Positions 33,931-43,244 of a stretch of 64,000 nt of DNA are shown piece after piece. The notes below the pieces were generated by a model. It was not told the DNA's origin and did not search any database. It saw only the letters and a program-made list of their open reading frames with translations. The translations under genes and the position numbers were made by a program. The first letter of the stretch is position 1, and each line of letters starts with the position of its first letter. The DNA comes from Actinoallomurus soli (GTDB lineage: Bacteria > Actinomycetota > Actinomycetes > Streptosporangiales > Streptosporangiaceae), in NCBI RefSeq assembly GCF_024055715.1, contig NZ_JAMXMV010000008.1, positions 310,001 to 374,000 on the forward strand. Reading direction: 5' to 3'.

Positions 33931-36242
33931 ACCTGAGTGTGCTGGAGGAGATCCAGCGCCGGGTGCTCTGGCTGGCCGTGCGCATCGTCGACGCGGCCAA
34001 CCGGGAGCGCAGCACCGGCGATGGCGTGAAGGTCGGCGGGCACCAGGCGTCGAGCGCGTCGCTGGTCACCGCGATGACCGCGCTGTGGTTCGCGCACCTG
34101 AACGCCGAGGACCGGGTGAGCGTGAAGCCGCACGCCTCCCCGGTGTTCCACGCGATCAAGTACCTCCTCGGCGACCTCGACCGGTCCTACCTGACGACCC
34201 TGCGCGCCCGCGGCGGCCTGCAGTCCTACCCGAGCCGTACGAAGGACCCCGACGACGTCGACTTCTCCACCGGCTCGGTCGGCCTCGGCGCGGCGGCGCC
34301 GCTGTTCGCCGCCGCGGTCCGCCGTTACGTCGACGCGCACTGGGGTGACGGGTCCGGGCCGGCGGCGCGGTTCGTCGCGCTGCTGGGCGACGCCGAGCTC
34401 GACGAGGGCAACGTCTGGGAGGCCATCGCCGACCCGGCGACCCAGGGCCTCGGCAACGTCATGTGGGTCGTCGACTTCAACCGGCAGTCCCTCGACCGCG
34501 TCGTGCCGGGCATGCGGATCGCACAGTGGCGCGGCCAGTTCGAGGCGGCGGGCTGGCACGTCGTCGAGGTGAAGTACGGCCGGCGGCTGCGCGAGGCGCC
34601 CGCCGCCGTGCGCTCCTGGATCGACGCGATGCCGAACGAGCACTACCAGGCGCTGTTCGGGCTGACCGGCACGAAGCTGCGCGAGACGTTCCTGGAGGGG
34701 GCACCGGCCGAGGTCGCCGCGGCCGTCGCCGGCCTGCCCGACGACGAGCTCGCCGGGCTCGTGCAGGACCTGGGCGGCCACGACCTGGTCGCCATGCTGG
34801 AGGCGTACGCCCAGTGCGACGCGGTCACCGACCGGCCCAGCGTCGTGTTCGCGTACACGGTTAAGGGCCACGGCCTGCCGATCGCCGGGAATCCGCGCAA
34901 CCACTCCGCGCTGCTGACCGGCGAGCAGATCGACGCGCTGCGCACCTCACTGCGGCTGACCGACGACTGGGAGCGGTTCGACCCGGCGACGCCCGAGGGC
35001 ATCCTGTGCAACCAGCGGCGCGAGGCCCTCCGCCGTACGCCCGCGCCGCGCTCGCTGGGCGTCAAGGTCCCGGCGGCGACCGGGGTGCGCACCTCGCGGC
35101 CCGTCTCGACCCAGGACGCCTTCGGGAAGATCCTCGTCGACCTGTCCCGCGCGGAGGAGGTCGCGCCGTACCTCGTCACGACCGCGCCGGACGTGGCGAC
35201 GTCGACCAACCTCGCCGGGTTCATCAACCGCAAGGGCGTGTTCGCGCCCGCCGAGCAGCGGGCGTGGAGCGTCGACCCGCTGCTGAAGTGGACCGAGGGG
35301 CCCACCGGCCAGCACATCGAGCTGGGCATCTCGGAGATGAACCTCTTCCTGCTCCTCGGCCAGCTCGGCCTCGCCGGCGACCTGCACGGGCAGCCGCTGC
35401 TGCCGGTCGGCACGGTGTACGACCCGTTCGTCTGCCGGGGGCTGGACGCCTTCATCTACGGCGTCTACTCCGGGGCGCGGTTCGTCGTGGCCGGTACGCC
35501 GTCCGGGGTGACGCTCGCGCCGGAGGGCGGGGCGCACCAGTCGACGATCACGGCCTCGATCGGGCTGGAGCTGCCCAACGTCACCTACGTCGAGCCGGCG
35601 TACGCCACCGCCCTGGACTGGCTGCTGTGCGACGCGCTCGGCCGGATCGCCGCCGGCCCGGCCGAGACGACCACCGCGGTTCCGGCGGAGGATGGCGCCT
35701 ACTACTTCCGCCTGACCACACGGCCGCTGGACCAGGCGCCGTTCGAGGGGGCGCGGGAGCGTCTCGGCGACGCGGTGCTGCGCCGCCAGGTGCTCGCCGG
35801 GGCGTACGTGCTGCACCGCTCGCAGATCGACGGACCGGCCGTGCAGCTGGCCGCCTCGGGTGCGGTCCTGCCCGAGGCCCTCGCGGCGGCCCGCGAGCTG
35901 GAGGAGGAGGGCATCGCCGCCCACGTCGTCGACGTGACCTCGCCGGACCGGCTGTACTCCGCGTGGCAGCGGACCCTGCGGCAGGGCGTACGGACGGCGA
36001 GCACGCCGTCCGAGGCGGGCGCGCTGCGGGCGGCGTTCCCGGTCCGCGCACCGATCGTCACGGTGCACGACGCGGCCTCGCACGCCCTGGCCTGGCTCGG
36101 CTCGGCGTTCGGCGTGCCGTGCGTGCCGCTCGGCGTCGACCAGTTCGGCCAGTCCGGTTCGATCGCCGAGCTGTACGAGCTGCACGACCTGCTCCCGGGC
36201 TCGATCGTGAACGCCGCCCTGGCCGCTCTCGCACTCGGCTGA
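33879..36242 (+). CDS. Transketolase-like / pyruvate dehydrogenase E1-type TPP enzyme
   Basis: A 787-residue thiamine-diphosphate enzyme of the homodimeric E1/transketolase superfamily. The N-terminal domain shows GGHQASSASLVTAMTALWFA, KPHASPVFHAI and the TPP-binding run GDAELDEGNVWEA, then VVDFNRQSLD. The middle Pyr domain carries QHIELGISEMNLFLLLGQLG with the Glu that activates TPP, and the C-terminal domain is transketolase-like. No E2 or E3 gene adjoins. The flanking repeat proves it once followed acdS directly, so its substrate may be the 2-oxobutyrate made by ACC deaminase (inference). GAGAGG precedes the ATG. Confidence 0.85.
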   Translation: MQDVRDNGVAGVDLAGVDLSVLEEIQRRVLWLAVRIVDAANRERSTGDGVKVGGHQASSASLVTAMTALWFAHLNAEDRVSVKPHASPVFHAIKYLLGDLDRSYLTTLRARGGLQSYPSRTKDPDDVDFSTGSVGLGAAAPLFAAAVRRYVDAHWGDGSGPAARFVALLGDAELDEGNVWEAIADPATQGLGNVMWVVDFNRQSLDRVVPGMRIAQWRGQFEAAGWHVVEVKYGRRLREAPAAVRSWIDAMPNEHYQALFGLTGTKLRETFLEGAPAEVAAAVAGLPDDELAGLVQDLGGHDLVAMLEAYAQCDAVTDRPSVVFAYTVKGHGLPIAGNPRNHSALLTGEQIDALRTSLRLTDDWERFDPATPEGILCNQRREALRRTPAPRSLGVKVPAATGVRTSRPVSTQDAFGKILVDLSRAEEVAPYLVTTAPDVATSTNLAGFINRKGVFAPAEQRAWSVDPLLKWTEGPTGQHIELGISEMNLFLLLGQLGLAGDLHGQPLLPVGTVYDPFVCRGLDAFIYGVYSGARFVVAGTPSGVTLAPEGGAHQSTITASIGLELPNVTYVEPAYATALDWLLCDALGRIAAGPAETTTAVPAEDGAYYFRLTTRPLDQAPFEGARERLGDAVLRRQVLAGAYVLHRSQIDGPAVQLAASGAVLPEALAAARELEEEGIAAHVVDVTSPDRLYSAWQRTLRQGVRTASTPSEAGALRAAFPVRAPIVTVHDAASHALAWLGSAFGVPCVPLGVDQFGQSGSIAELYELHDLLPGSIVNAALAALALG

Positions 36243-36255
36243 CCACGTACGTCCG

Positions 36256-36278
36256 CCGGCCCGGTCGACGGGCCGGCA
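36256..36278. terminator. Bidirectional hairpin between convergent genes
   Basis: GCCGGCCC (36256-36263) pairs with GGGCCGGC (36271-36278) around a seven-base loop. It lies between the convergent E1-like and MMPL genes and has no T-run on either side. Confidence 0.6.
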
Positions 36279-36291
36279 GACAGGGTGGTGC

Positions 36292-38469
36292 TCAGTGGTT
36301 CGTCGGGACGTAGATCGGCTGCGGCACGGTGGGCGCGGCGGCCGTCGGCTCGCCGTGGGACACGCCGGGCAGCCAGGACAGGGCGCGCGGGAGGTACCAG
36401 TTCCGCTCGCCGAGCAGCGTCATCACCGCCGGCAGCAGCACCGCCCGTACGATCGTGGCGTCCAGCAGCACGGCGATGGACAGCCCGACGCCCATCTGCT
36501 TGAAATCCTGCATCGACAGGGTGCCGAAGACGGCGAAGACCGCCACCATGATCACCGCCGCGCTGGTCACGGCGCCGGCGGTCGCCCGGATGCCCTGCGC
36601 CACCGCCGCCGTGGTCGGGACACCGCGGTCGTACGCCTCGCGGATCCGCGACACCACGAAGACGTGGTAGTCCATCGACAGCCCGAACAGCACGACGAAG
36701 ACGAACAGCGGCAGCCATGCCTCGATGGCGCCGACGCCCTGGGTGCCGACGAGGCTCGCGCCCCATCCGTGCTGGAACATCGCGACCATCACCCCGTACG
36801 CCGCGCCGACCGACAGCAGGTTGAGCGCGATGGCCGTGGCGGCGATGGGCACGGAGCGGAACGAGATCAGCATCAGCAGGAACGTGACGCCCAGCACGAA
36901 CAGGAAGACCGGCACGATGCTGTCGCGCAACTGGGCGTTCCAGTCGGTCGAGAAGGCCAGGGGGCCGCCGACGCGCGCCTCCGCGACCCCGCCGAGCGCC
37001 GCGGGCACCAGGCGCTGCCGCAGGGTCGCCAGCGCGTGCCGCGACGTGGCGTCCGAGCCGTTGCCGGCCAGCGGCACGCTGATCGTGGCGACGTTCGCCG
37101 CGGCGTGGACCTGCTCGCGGATCGGCTGCCCGAACTCCCCGTTCCGCCGCGCGGCGTTCCGCAGCGACGCGATCGCCTGCCGCACGCGGGGTGCCTGGAT
37201 GTCGGACGCCTTGACCACGACGAGGGCCGGGTCGTTCCCGCCGGGGAACGCCGCGTTGATGCGCTCGTAGGTCTTGATCAGGGCGGTGTCCTTCGGCACC
37301 TGCTGATCGATCCGGAGCTTCTCGGTGTGCATGCCGAGCGCGGGCGCGGCGAGCGCGAGCAGGAACGCCGCGGCCAGCGCGGCGGAGACGCCCGGCCTGG
37401 CCAGCACCGGACGCAGGACGGCGTTCCAGAACCGCCCGCTCGACCGCCTGCGGCGCAGGAAGGGGATGCGCCCGAACTCCACCCTGTCGCCCAGCAGCGA
37501 CAGCAGCGCGGGCAGGACCGTCACCGAGCCGATCACCGCGATGAGCACCACGAGGATCGTCGCGACCGCGAACCCCTCGAAGATCGCCATCCCGGACATG
37601 AACATCCCGGCCATCGCCACCATGACCGTCAACCCGGACACCAGGACCGAGCGGCCGGACGTCGCGGCGGCGATGCGCAGCGCGGTCTCCCGGTCCCGTC
37701 CGGCGGCCCGCTCCTCGCGCTCACGCCGCAGGTAGAACAGGCAGTAGTCGACGCCGACGGCAAGGCCCATCAGCAGCATCACCGAACTCGCCGAACCGTC
37801 CATGTGCATGGCGTGGCTGATCACGGCGAGCAGTCCGTTGGCCGCCAGGAACGCCGTCAGCGCGATGCCCACCGGCACCACGGCGGCCAGCAGCGCGCCG
37901 AAGGCGACGAGCAGGATGCCCAGCGCGAGCGGCACGGCGGTCAGCTCCGCCTGGGAGAAGTCCTTGCCCAGCGTCTTGTTGAACCAGCGGTTCCCGGACG
38001 CGTCACCGAACTCCTCGACCCGGACCTCAGGGTGCGCGGTACCCGCCCGCGCCACCGCGGCCTGGACGGGCTCCACCCGGTCCGCCGCCGTCTTCGGATC
38101 CCCGGCCATGTCGAACTGCACCAGCGCGTCCCGGTGATCACGGGAGATCAGCGGCTCGCGGACGGTCGCCGCCCGCCCGCTGTCCCGGATCGCGCGGGTG
38201 ACGTCCGGGACCGCCGCGCGGAATCCGTCCGGGGCCGCGCTGTGGATCAGCACCATCTCCGTGGCCGGGCTCGTGATGCCGGCCTCCTCGAGGATGCGGA
38301 CCGCGCGCCCGGAGTCCCCGGCGCCCTGCTCGCCGTCGGTGAGCTGCCGCTGCCCGGCCATCCCGCCGATGAGCACCGCCGCCACGACGAACACCAACCA
38401 CCCGATTATCGCCGTCTTCCTGTGGCGGGCACTCCAGCCGCCCAACCGAGCGGCCAGGTTCTCCTCCAT
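36292..38469 (-). CDS. MMPL family RND transporter
   Basis: A 725-residue inner-membrane exporter driven by the proton gradient. It has the duplicated RND topology: first helix (KTAIIGWLVFVVAAVLIGGM), an extracytoplasmic domain, five helices containing GLAVGVDYCLFYLRREREE with the proton-relay Asp-Tyr pair, then the second half with LFGLSMDYHVFVVSRIREAY. The C-terminus (LLGERNWYLPRALSWLP) is the same family end as the relic at 1962-2371. AAGGAG lies upstream of the ATG. Actinobacterial members export lipids or small toxic compounds; no regulator adjoins. The 169 bases before the next gene hold only promoter-like sequence. Confidence 0.92.
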   Translation of the reverse strand: MEENLAARLGGWSARHRKTAIIGWLVFVVAAVLIGGMAGQRQLTDGEQGAGDSGRAVRILEEAGITSPATEMVLIHSAAPDGFRAAVPDVTRAIRDSGRAATVREPLISRDHRDALVQFDMAGDPKTAADRVEPVQAAVARAGTAHPEVRVEEFGDASGNRWFNKTLGKDFSQAELTAVPLALGILLVAFGALLAAVVPVGIALTAFLAANGLLAVISHAMHMDGSASSVMLLMGLAVGVDYCLFYLRREREERAAGRDRETALRIAAATSGRSVLVSGLTVMVAMAGMFMSGMAIFEGFAVATILVVLIAVIGSVTVLPALLSLLGDRVEFGRIPFLRRRRSSGRFWNAVLRPVLARPGVSAALAAAFLLALAAPALGMHTEKLRIDQQVPKDTALIKTYERINAAFPGGNDPALVVVKASDIQAPRVRQAIASLRNAARRNGEFGQPIREQVHAAANVATISVPLAGNGSDATSRHALATLRQRLVPAALGGVAEARVGGPLAFSTDWNAQLRDSIVPVFLFVLGVTFLLMLISFRSVPIAATAIALNLLSVGAAYGVMVAMFQHGWGASLVGTQGVGAIEAWLPLFVFVVLFGLSMDYHVFVVSRIREAYDRGVPTTAAVAQGIRATAGAVTSAAVIMVAVFAVFGTLSMQDFKQMGVGLSIAVLLDATIVRAVLLPAVMTLLGERNWYLPRALSWLPGVSHGEPTAAAPTVPQPIYVPTNH

Positions 38470-38626
38470 CGGCGTTCTCCTTCACCGTCTGACGGGTACG
38501 TCTCTTCGCTGAAGACGGTAGGAATCCGGGGATCTCAGCCCCAGCCGGTGGGCACCCGGCTTCCCCGTGGGGGTGACCACCCGTGGACGGTGTCGCTGGC
38601 TACACCTTGACCCGACTCGCTGTCCC

Positions 38627-38639
38627 TATTCTTGACTCA
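38627..38639 (+). promoter_or_regulatory. Leaderless-type -10 element of the M18 peptidase gene
   Basis: TATTCT (38627-38632) ends six bases before the ATG at 38639, and no ribosome-binding site precedes that ATG. This TANNNT-to-start spacing is typical of leaderless actinobacterial genes. TTGACC at 38607 is 14 bases upstream, short for a -35 box. Confidence 0.4.
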
Positions 38640-39931
38640 TGAGCGCGCAGCCCCAGTTCGACCGCGGCCACACGGACGACCTCGCCGACTTCATCGCCGC
38701 CAGTCCCTCGCCCTACCACGCGGTCGCCAGTGCCGCCGAGCGCCTGGAGAAGGCCGGGTTCCGCCAAGTGGCGGAGACCGACCCCTGGACTGGGGAAACG
38801 GGTGGACGATACGTCGTACGCGGCGGCGCGATCGTCGCCTGGTACGTCCCGGAGGGGGCGGGTCCGGAGACGCCGTTCCGGATCGTCGGCGCGCACACCG
38901 ACTCGCCGAACCTCCGGGTCAAGCCGCGACCCGACTTCGCCGCCCATGGTTGGCGTCAGATCGCTGTCGAGATCTATGGGGGGCCGCTCCTCAACAGCTG
39001 GCTCGACCGCGACCTCGGCCTGTCCGGCCGGATCGTGCTGCGCGACGCCACCACGCGGCTGATCGCCGTCGACCGCCCGCTCCTGCGGGTGCCGCAGCTG
39101 GCCATCCACCTGGACCGGAGCGTCAACGAGAACGGCGTCGTCCTCGACCGGCAGCGGCACGTGCAGCCGATCTGGGGCCTCGGCGACGCCCACGAGGAGA
39201 CGCTGATCCGGTTCGTCGCCGAAGAGGCCGGGGTGGACGCCGACGACGTCGTCGGCTGGGACCTGATGACCCACGACGTCCAGCCGCCCGCGTACCTCGG
39301 CCGGGACCGGGAGCTGCTCGCCGCCGCCCGGCTGGACAACCAGCTGTCGGTGCACGCGGGCACGGCCGCGCTCGCCGCGGCCGCCGGCTCACCCGGCCTG
39401 TCCCGCATCCCGGTCCTCGCCGCCTTCGATCACGAGGAGAACGGCAGCCAGTCCGACACCGGCGCGTCGGGCCCGCTGCTCGGCGCCGTCCTCGAACGCT
39501 CGGTCTTCGCCCGCGGCGGCTCGTACGACGACAAGGCGCGTGCGTTCGCCGGGACGATCTGCGTCTCCGCCGACACGGGCCACGCCGTCCACCCGAACTA
39601 CCCCGAACGGCACGATCCGACCCACCGCCCGATGCCGAACGGCGGGCCGATCCTCAAGGTCAACGTCAACCAGCGGTACGCCACCGACGGCATCGGCCGC
39701 GGCGTCTTCGCCGCGGCCTGCGACCGGGCGGGCGTGCCCTGTCAGGAGTTCGTCTCCAACAACGCGATGCCGTGCGGGACCACCATCGGCCCCATCACCG
39801 CCGCCCGGCACGGGATCAGCACCGTCGACATCGGCGTTCCGATCCTGTCGATGCACTCGGCCCGCGAGCTGTGCGGCGTGGACGACCCGCACCTGCTGGC
39901 GAGCGCGCTGAAGGCGTTCCTGGAGGGCTGA
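38639..39931 (+). CDS. M18 family aminopeptidase (aspartyl aminopeptidase)
   Basis: A 430-residue cytosolic dinuclear-zinc peptidase that removes N-terminal acidic residues. Metal and catalytic residues are in VGAHTDSPNLRVKP (His and Asp), AFDHEENGSQSDTGA (Glu pair and following ligand) and PILSMHSARELCG (final His). The N-terminus DLADFIAASPSPYHAV is the M18 family start. The length is normal for bacterial members. Expression appears leaderless. It converges with the esterase-like phytase gene, with seven bases between the stops. Confidence 0.93.
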   Translation: MSAQPQFDRGHTDDLADFIAASPSPYHAVASAAERLEKAGFRQVAETDPWTGETGGRYVVRGGAIVAWYVPEGAGPETPFRIVGAHTDSPNLRVKPRPDFAAHGWRQIAVEIYGGPLLNSWLDRDLGLSGRIVLRDATTRLIAVDRPLLRVPQLAIHLDRSVNENGVVLDRQRHVQPIWGLGDAHEETLIRFVAEEAGVDADDVVGWDLMTHDVQPPAYLGRDRELLAAARLDNQLSVHAGTAALAAAAGSPGLSRIPVLAAFDHEENGSQSDTGASGPLLGAVLERSVFARGGSYDDKARAFAGTICVSADTGHAVHPNYPERHDPTHRPMPNGGPILKVNVNQRYATDGIGRGVFAAACDRAGVPCQEFVSNNAMPCGTTIGPITAARHGISTVDIGVPILSMHSARELCGVDDPHLLASALKAFLEG

Positions 39932-39937
39932 CCGGGC

Positions 39938-41545
39938 TCAGCCGGTGACCTTGACGGTCACCGTGGCGGTCGCGACGGCCGCCGGCAGGCGCGTCGTGTC
40001 GATCTCCAGGTACTCGCCGTCGTCCTGCCGGCCGTCCGGCAGCGTCTTGGTGTGCAGCGCGAACGGCGGCGCGTCGTTCGTGATCCCGTCGATGCCGAAG
40101 TCGCTGTCGTTGCTGATCACGAGGGTACGCCCGCCGTCGGTCGTGGCGACGCCCTCGATCTTGTCGTGCCCGAAGAAGCCGCCCGCCGGGTCCAGGCGGG
40201 TGAGCAGGCCGCCCAGGTCGAGGCCGAGGCTCTTGCGGACCGGCGTCACGCCGGCCGAGGCCAGCGCCGCCTGCGCCGTCGCGGTGTCGTCCGCGCCGAC
40301 GTACGCGTCGATCGTCCGGTGATCGGCGCCGACGAGCAGCCCGCCCTTCGCCGCGTCGTAGCCGGCGCCGGGCACCGACGCCCGCGGCCCGACGTCCGTC
40401 GCGCCGGACAGGTCGATCGTGAACAGCCTCTTGTACGCGCCCGGCTCGGGGTTCCCGTCCCGCTCGTCGACGAGGAACCTCGTGCCCGACAGTGCGGTGA
40501 TCTCGCTGACCGCGCCACTGTTCGTCTTGGGATCGTCGAGCAGGTAGACGTACTCGTGGGTGGCACGGGTGCGCAGGTCGTACGTCACGATGCGCAGCGT
40601 CGTCACGTTCTTCGTCTTGGCCGTCAGGTCGGGCTGCTGCAGCGCCGACTGCATGATCCCGACGAGCGTCCTGCCGTCGGGCGTCAGGGTCAGGCCCTCC
40701 ATGCCCTTGTTCGGCACCCGGTTCGCGAGCTCGCGGGGCAGCGACCCGTCGAACGGCGACAGCCGCTCGATCGCGCGGCCGTCCCGGTCGAAGTGCGTGA
40801 TGAACGGCCCGTACTCGTCCGACACCCAGAAGGACCCGTCCCGCATCGCGACCAGGCCCTCGGAGTCGTACCCGTTCGCGCTCGGCGCCAGGGTGTTCCC
40901 GTCCAGGTCGGTGAGGGTCTCCCCGGTCGTCGCCTGCGGATTGACCCGCCCGTTGTAGGGGGTGCCGTCGGCGGCCCGCAGCGGGATCGTCCGCTCCAGG
41001 ACGGCCGTGCCGTCCTTCAGCCGGAACCGCCCGATGGCCGGCGTGAAGCCGGGCAGCGGCAGGATCTTCGTGCCGTTCGGGCCGTCGACGTTCGGCCCCC
41101 GGTCGGTCAGGCCGTAGAACTCGTCCCGGTGACCCGGCACGGGCGCGAGCGCCGATCCGTACGCGCCGCCGGTGACCTTCACACCGCCGATCGTGGCGAG
41201 CGGCGGCAGGTGGGTGGCGTAGAGCCGGACCGCGTCGCTGACGGTGTAGCGGAACGTGTCCGTCCCGGTGAACCCGGCGGCCGGCGTGTAGCGGAAGGAG
41301 CCGTCGGGGTTCAGGCTCAGCGACCCGTGCGCCGGGGAGGTGTGCGAGACCAGCGTGACGGGCCGGCCCCGGTCGTTCTGCAAGACGCCGTGCCCGTGGA
41401 CGGTGAGCGTCCGCCCGGCCCGTACCCGGTAGGCGTCGTCCCGCGCCCTCAGGGCGGGGGCCGTACCGGCGGTCGCGATCCCCGCGCCGGAAAGGGACAG
41501 GGCGAGCGTTCCGGCGGCGGTGACCGCGACGGCTCGACGGTTCAT
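39938..41545 (-). CDS. Secreted esterase-like-activity-of-phytase protein with cadherin-like N-domain
   Basis: A 535-residue exported protein. The Sec signal is AVAVTAAGTLALSLSGAG, cleavage near TAGTAPA. Residues about 35-100 form a small beta domain (DDAYRVRAGRTLTVHGHGVL, LNPDGSFRYTPAAGFTGTDT), the Ig/cadherin-like unit often seen in secreted proteins. The rest is the PF13449-type propeller (GLTDRGPNVDG, NKGMEGLTLTPDGRTLVG, FFGHDKIEGVATTDGGRTLV). Phytase or esterase activity is reported for the family but not shown here. The ATG at 41545 has GGGAG 12 bases upstream; a GTG at 41560 lacks one. Confidence 0.85.
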   Translation of the reverse strand: MNRRAVAVTAAGTLALSLSGAGIATAGTAPALRARDDAYRVRAGRTLTVHGHGVLQNDRGRPVTLVSHTSPAHGSLSLNPDGSFRYTPAAGFTGTDTFRYTVSDAVRLYATHLPPLATIGGVKVTGGAYGSALAPVPGHRDEFYGLTDRGPNVDGPNGTKILPLPGFTPAIGRFRLKDGTAVLERTIPLRAADGTPYNGRVNPQATTGETLTDLDGNTLAPSANGYDSEGLVAMRDGSFWVSDEYGPFITHFDRDGRAIERLSPFDGSLPRELANRVPNKGMEGLTLTPDGRTLVGIMQSALQQPDLTAKTKNVTTLRIVTYDLRTRATHEYVYLLDDPKTNSGAVSEITALSGTRFLVDERDGNPEPGAYKRLFTIDLSGATDVGPRASVPGAGYDAAKGGLLVGADHRTIDAYVGADDTATAQAALASAGVTPVRKSLGLDLGGLLTRLDPAGGFFGHDKIEGVATTDGGRTLVISNDSDFGIDGITNDAPPFALHTKTLPDGRQDDGEYLEIDTTRLPAAVATATVTVKVTG

Positions 41546-41669
41546 GCGAACGTCTCCCACGGAGGTGATACAGATCTGCCAACCGGATTCTGCAGATCAC
41601 GCATGGCCGTGGGACGCCCCCGAGACGACGCGCCGGTTAACCACCGAGGGTGAGTGCCCACCCGGAAGG

Positions 41670-41727
41670 CGCCGGGCGGCGTCAGGAGGACGCGGAGGGG
41701 CGTCAGCAGGGCGCCGGGAGGCGTCAC
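41670..41727. repeat. 21-bp tandem repeat before the oxidoreductase 3' end
   Basis: Two full 21-bp units (41670-41690, 41691-41711) and a partial third share CGCCGGGcGGCGTCAg..GG. The last unit overlaps the stop codon of the oxidoreductase gene at 41724. No function is assigned. Confidence 0.6.
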
Positions 41728-43148
41728 ATGCCGTAGTCCAGCAGGAGGTTCAGCCAGATCTCGCTCGTGGTCGGGAAGGACGGAACGGCGTGCCAGAGCC
41801 GGTCGAGAGTGACCTCGCCGGTCACCGCGATGGTCGCTCCGTGGAGGAGGTCAACGGTCGCCGGACCGACGAAGGTGGCGCCGAGCAGCACCCGCCGCTC
41901 CTCGTCGACGATCAGTTTCGCCCGGCCGGTGTAGCCCGGGGACTGAAGCCGGGCGCCGATCACCGCCCCCATGTCGGACTCCACGGTACGGACCGGGAAG
42001 CCGGCGGCGCGTGCCTGCGACTCGGTGAGCCCGACCGCGCAGACCTGCGGGTCGGTGAAGATGACCTGAGGGGCGCCCCGGTCGTCGGCGGTCCCGCGGA
42101 ACGCCGGCAGGTCGTCGGGCCGGCCTTCGGCGCGGGCGACGATCACGTCGCCGCAGACGCGGGCCTGGTACTTGCCCATGTGGGTGAGCAGGTCGCGCCC
42201 GTTGACGTCTCCGACGGCGTACAGCCAGCCGTCCGGCACTCCCGTCGCCCGCATGCTCGCGTCGACCCGGATCGGGCCGCCGGCATCGAGACCCACCGTC
42301 TCCAGCCCGATGTCCTCCACGGTCAGGCGCCGGCCGGTGCCCACCAGGACCTCGTCCGCCTCGATCGAGGCGCCGTCGTCGGTGTGGACGGTCACCGGAC
42401 CACCCGGAGCGAGGCGTTCGACGCGGACGGGGGTGCGGCCGAAGCGCACGTCGATCCCGGCCGCGGCGAACGACGCGGCCACCAGTTCCCCGGCGAACGC
42501 CTCGGTCCTGGTGAGGAGACGGTCCTCACGGACGACGACGGTGGTCTCCACGGCGCCGAGCGAGTGCAGGGCCTGGGACATCTCACAGGCGACGGGGCCG
42601 CCGCCGATGACCACGAGCCGTTTGGGCACCTGCTGGACGCTGGTCGCCTCCTGGTTCGTCCACGGACGCGCCTCGCGAAGCCCGGGCACGTCGGGGATGA
42701 GGGGATCGCTGCCGGTCGCGACCACGACGGCGTGCCGGGCCCGCAGCCGCCGGACGCCGCCGTCCGGCGTCGTCACCTCCACCCGCCGTGGTCCGGCCAG
42801 GCGCCCGTGCCCCCGCACGAACGTCGCCGGCAATCCCTCGAGCCATCCCACGTAGCCGCTGTCGTCGAAGTGGGAGACCACCTCGTCACGGCGGGCCAGC
42901 ACGGCGGCCGCGTCGATCGGCCCGCTCAGTGCCAGGCCCGGCATCCGATCCACCTCGGCCGCCAGTTCCATCGGCCACAGGAGCGCCTTGCTCGGCACGC
43001 ACGCGTAGTAGTTGCACTCGCCGCCCACCAGGCGCTTCTCGACGACGACGGCCGTCAGCCCGCCCCGTACGACACGCGCGGCGACCGTCTCGCCGACCGG
43101 TCCGGCGCCGACCACGATCACGTCGAAGGAGTCGTCCCCGTCTGTCAT
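41724..43148 (-). CDS. FAD-dependent pyridine nucleotide-disulfide oxidoreductase
   Basis: A 474-residue flavoprotein of the lipoamide dehydrogenase/mercuric reductase group. The FAD motif is VIVVGAGPVGETVAARV and the redox disulfide is in GGECNYYACVPSKALL (C-x4-C). The NAD(P)H motif VVIGGGPVACEMSQAL and the second FAD motif GWLYAVGDVNGRDLLTHMGK are intact. The usual C-terminal His-x-Pro-Thr dyad reads VPSFPTTSE, with Phe in place of His, so the classical base is missing. GGAG lies eight bases before the ATG. Substrate is unknown; dihydrolipoamide is unlikely without the His. Confidence 0.87.
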   Translation of the reverse strand: MTDGDDSFDVIVVGAGPVGETVAARVVRGGLTAVVVEKRLVGGECNYYACVPSKALLWPMELAAEVDRMPGLALSGPIDAAAVLARRDEVVSHFDDSGYVGWLEGLPATFVRGHGRLAGPRRVEVTTPDGGVRRLRARHAVVVATGSDPLIPDVPGLREARPWTNQEATSVQQVPKRLVVIGGGPVACEMSQALHSLGAVETTVVVREDRLLTRTEAFAGELVAASFAAAGIDVRFGRTPVRVERLAPGGPVTVHTDDGASIEADEVLVGTGRRLTVEDIGLETVGLDAGGPIRVDASMRATGVPDGWLYAVGDVNGRDLLTHMGKYQARVCGDVIVARAEGRPDDLPAFRGTADDRGAPQVIFTDPQVCAVGLTESQARAAGFPVRTVESDMGAVIGARLQSPGYTGRAKLIVDEERRVLLGATFVGPATVDLLHGATIAVTGEVTLDRLWHAVPSFPTTSEIWLNLLLDYGM

Positions 43149-43244
43149 GAGATTCTCCGATCGCGGTCGGCGTGGCGGGACCCGCTGTTGGACCTGCCCC
43201 GACTCACGGCAACGGACCGGAAACACACCCCCGTGAATCCTTGG

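Noticed and set aside
37553-37586. Fourth copy of the hairpin repeat (CGAGGATCGTCG followed by AACCCCTCGA)
   Set aside because: It lies inside well-conserved MMPL codons, the stem does not pair and the flanks do not match.
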